DNA of 37,291 bases, taken from CAZCZZ01 sp964503335 (lineage in GTDB: Bacteria > Verrucomicrobiota > Kiritimatiellia > CAIVKH01). The DNA lies in contig CAZCZZ010000039.1 in the NCBI GenBank assembly GCA_964503335.1, positions 1 through 37,291 on the forward strand, read 5' to 3'. Shown in pieces: positions 37,197 through 37,291 of this stretch (positions are counted from its first letter, which is position 1; the number at the start of each line of letters is the position of its first letter). A program made the translations under genes and the position numbers. Below the pieces are notes generated by a model. The model ran no database searches. It was given only the letters and a program-made list of their open reading frames with translations, and was not told the origin of the DNA.

Positions 37197-37235
37197 GTGC
37201 GCATTCGGGACATCCGGGTGCGCACGTTTTGCTTT
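37197..37235 (+). terminator. Intrinsic terminator
   Basis: GTGCGCA and TGCGCAC form a stem (37197-37203 with 37219-37225), followed by GTTTTGCTTT, 21 nt after the stop of the outer-membrane barrel gene. Confidence 0.75.
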
Positions 37236-37291
37236 GGGGCACGGCCCCCGCGTCCGGCTTTCGGCATTGACGCTAGGGCTGTCCCTTGGAA

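Noticed and set aside
37281..37291. CCCTTGGAA at the window end as another TTCCAA-NNN-TTGGAA unit
   Set aside because: Only the last nine bases of a unit are present, and the other half is not matched.

Overview
The window is about 37 kb of GC-rich (roughly 60 %) bacterial chromosome with tightly packed genes and short intergenic gaps. I see no rRNA, tRNA, phage, plasmid or CRISPR features. Several signs point to the PVC group (Planctomycetes-Verrucomicrobia-Chlamydiae), perhaps a Kiritimatiellota- or Verrucomicrobia-like organism: a Chlamydia-type class Ic ribonucleotide reductase, a secreted protein with a calcium-binding DxDxDG-type stretch and a C-terminal beta domain typical of that group, an outer-membrane cell plan, and many short palindromic intergenic repeats. 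The exact taxon is an inference.

Layout. 1-908 (-): 3' part of a PD-(D/E)XK nuclease with Fe-S-type cysteines, followed by a REP-like double hairpin. 1017-4780 (-): porin, FMN-binding protein and four-helix membrane protein in overlapping genes (a likely flavin/heme electron-transfer unit), then Bcp peroxiredoxin and an acyl desaturase. 4916-7346 (-): ABC ATPase, permease and a His-rich TPR protein, joined by ATGA overlaps. 7383-7600: a 218-bp multi-hairpin element. 7627-11490 (-): a Fur-family regulator downstream of a very large protein that I read as the PPi-dependent type of PEP carboxykinase. 11677-14627 (+): HxlR regulator, DinB-like protein, CobW-type GTPase and a ZnuA-like metal-binding protein. 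14624-20572 (-): SulP transporter, glycogen-debranching-type glucosidase, secreted beta-propeller. 20943-25173 (-): NarL-type response regulator, PAS histidine kinase, small CxxC protein and a second secreted propeller. 25287-25504: second copy of the 218-bp element, in inverse orientation. 25567-26589 (+): LacI regulator. 26673-30406 (-): DUF2207 protein, LemA, secreted deacetylase-like protein. 30494-32238 (+): OmpR/EnvZ-type pair. 32498-36456 (+): nrdA and nrdB behind tandem NrdR-like boxes. 36567-37175 (+): small outer-membrane beta-barrel with a terminator.

The genes suggest a Gram-negative cell that handles metals with care (Fur-type regulator, CobW GTPase, ZnuA, His-rich TPR protein), stores polysaccharide, uses pyrophosphate in central metabolism, and makes deoxynucleotides with a tyrosine-free Mn/Fe-type R2 subunit.

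The most notable undescribed item is the pair of 218-bp elements. They share five consecutive hairpins, and the outer stems differ in sequence between copies but keep their pairing through matching changes in both arms. The class Ic RNR assignment is the best-supported functional finding, because ten diagnostic positions match at one constant offset.
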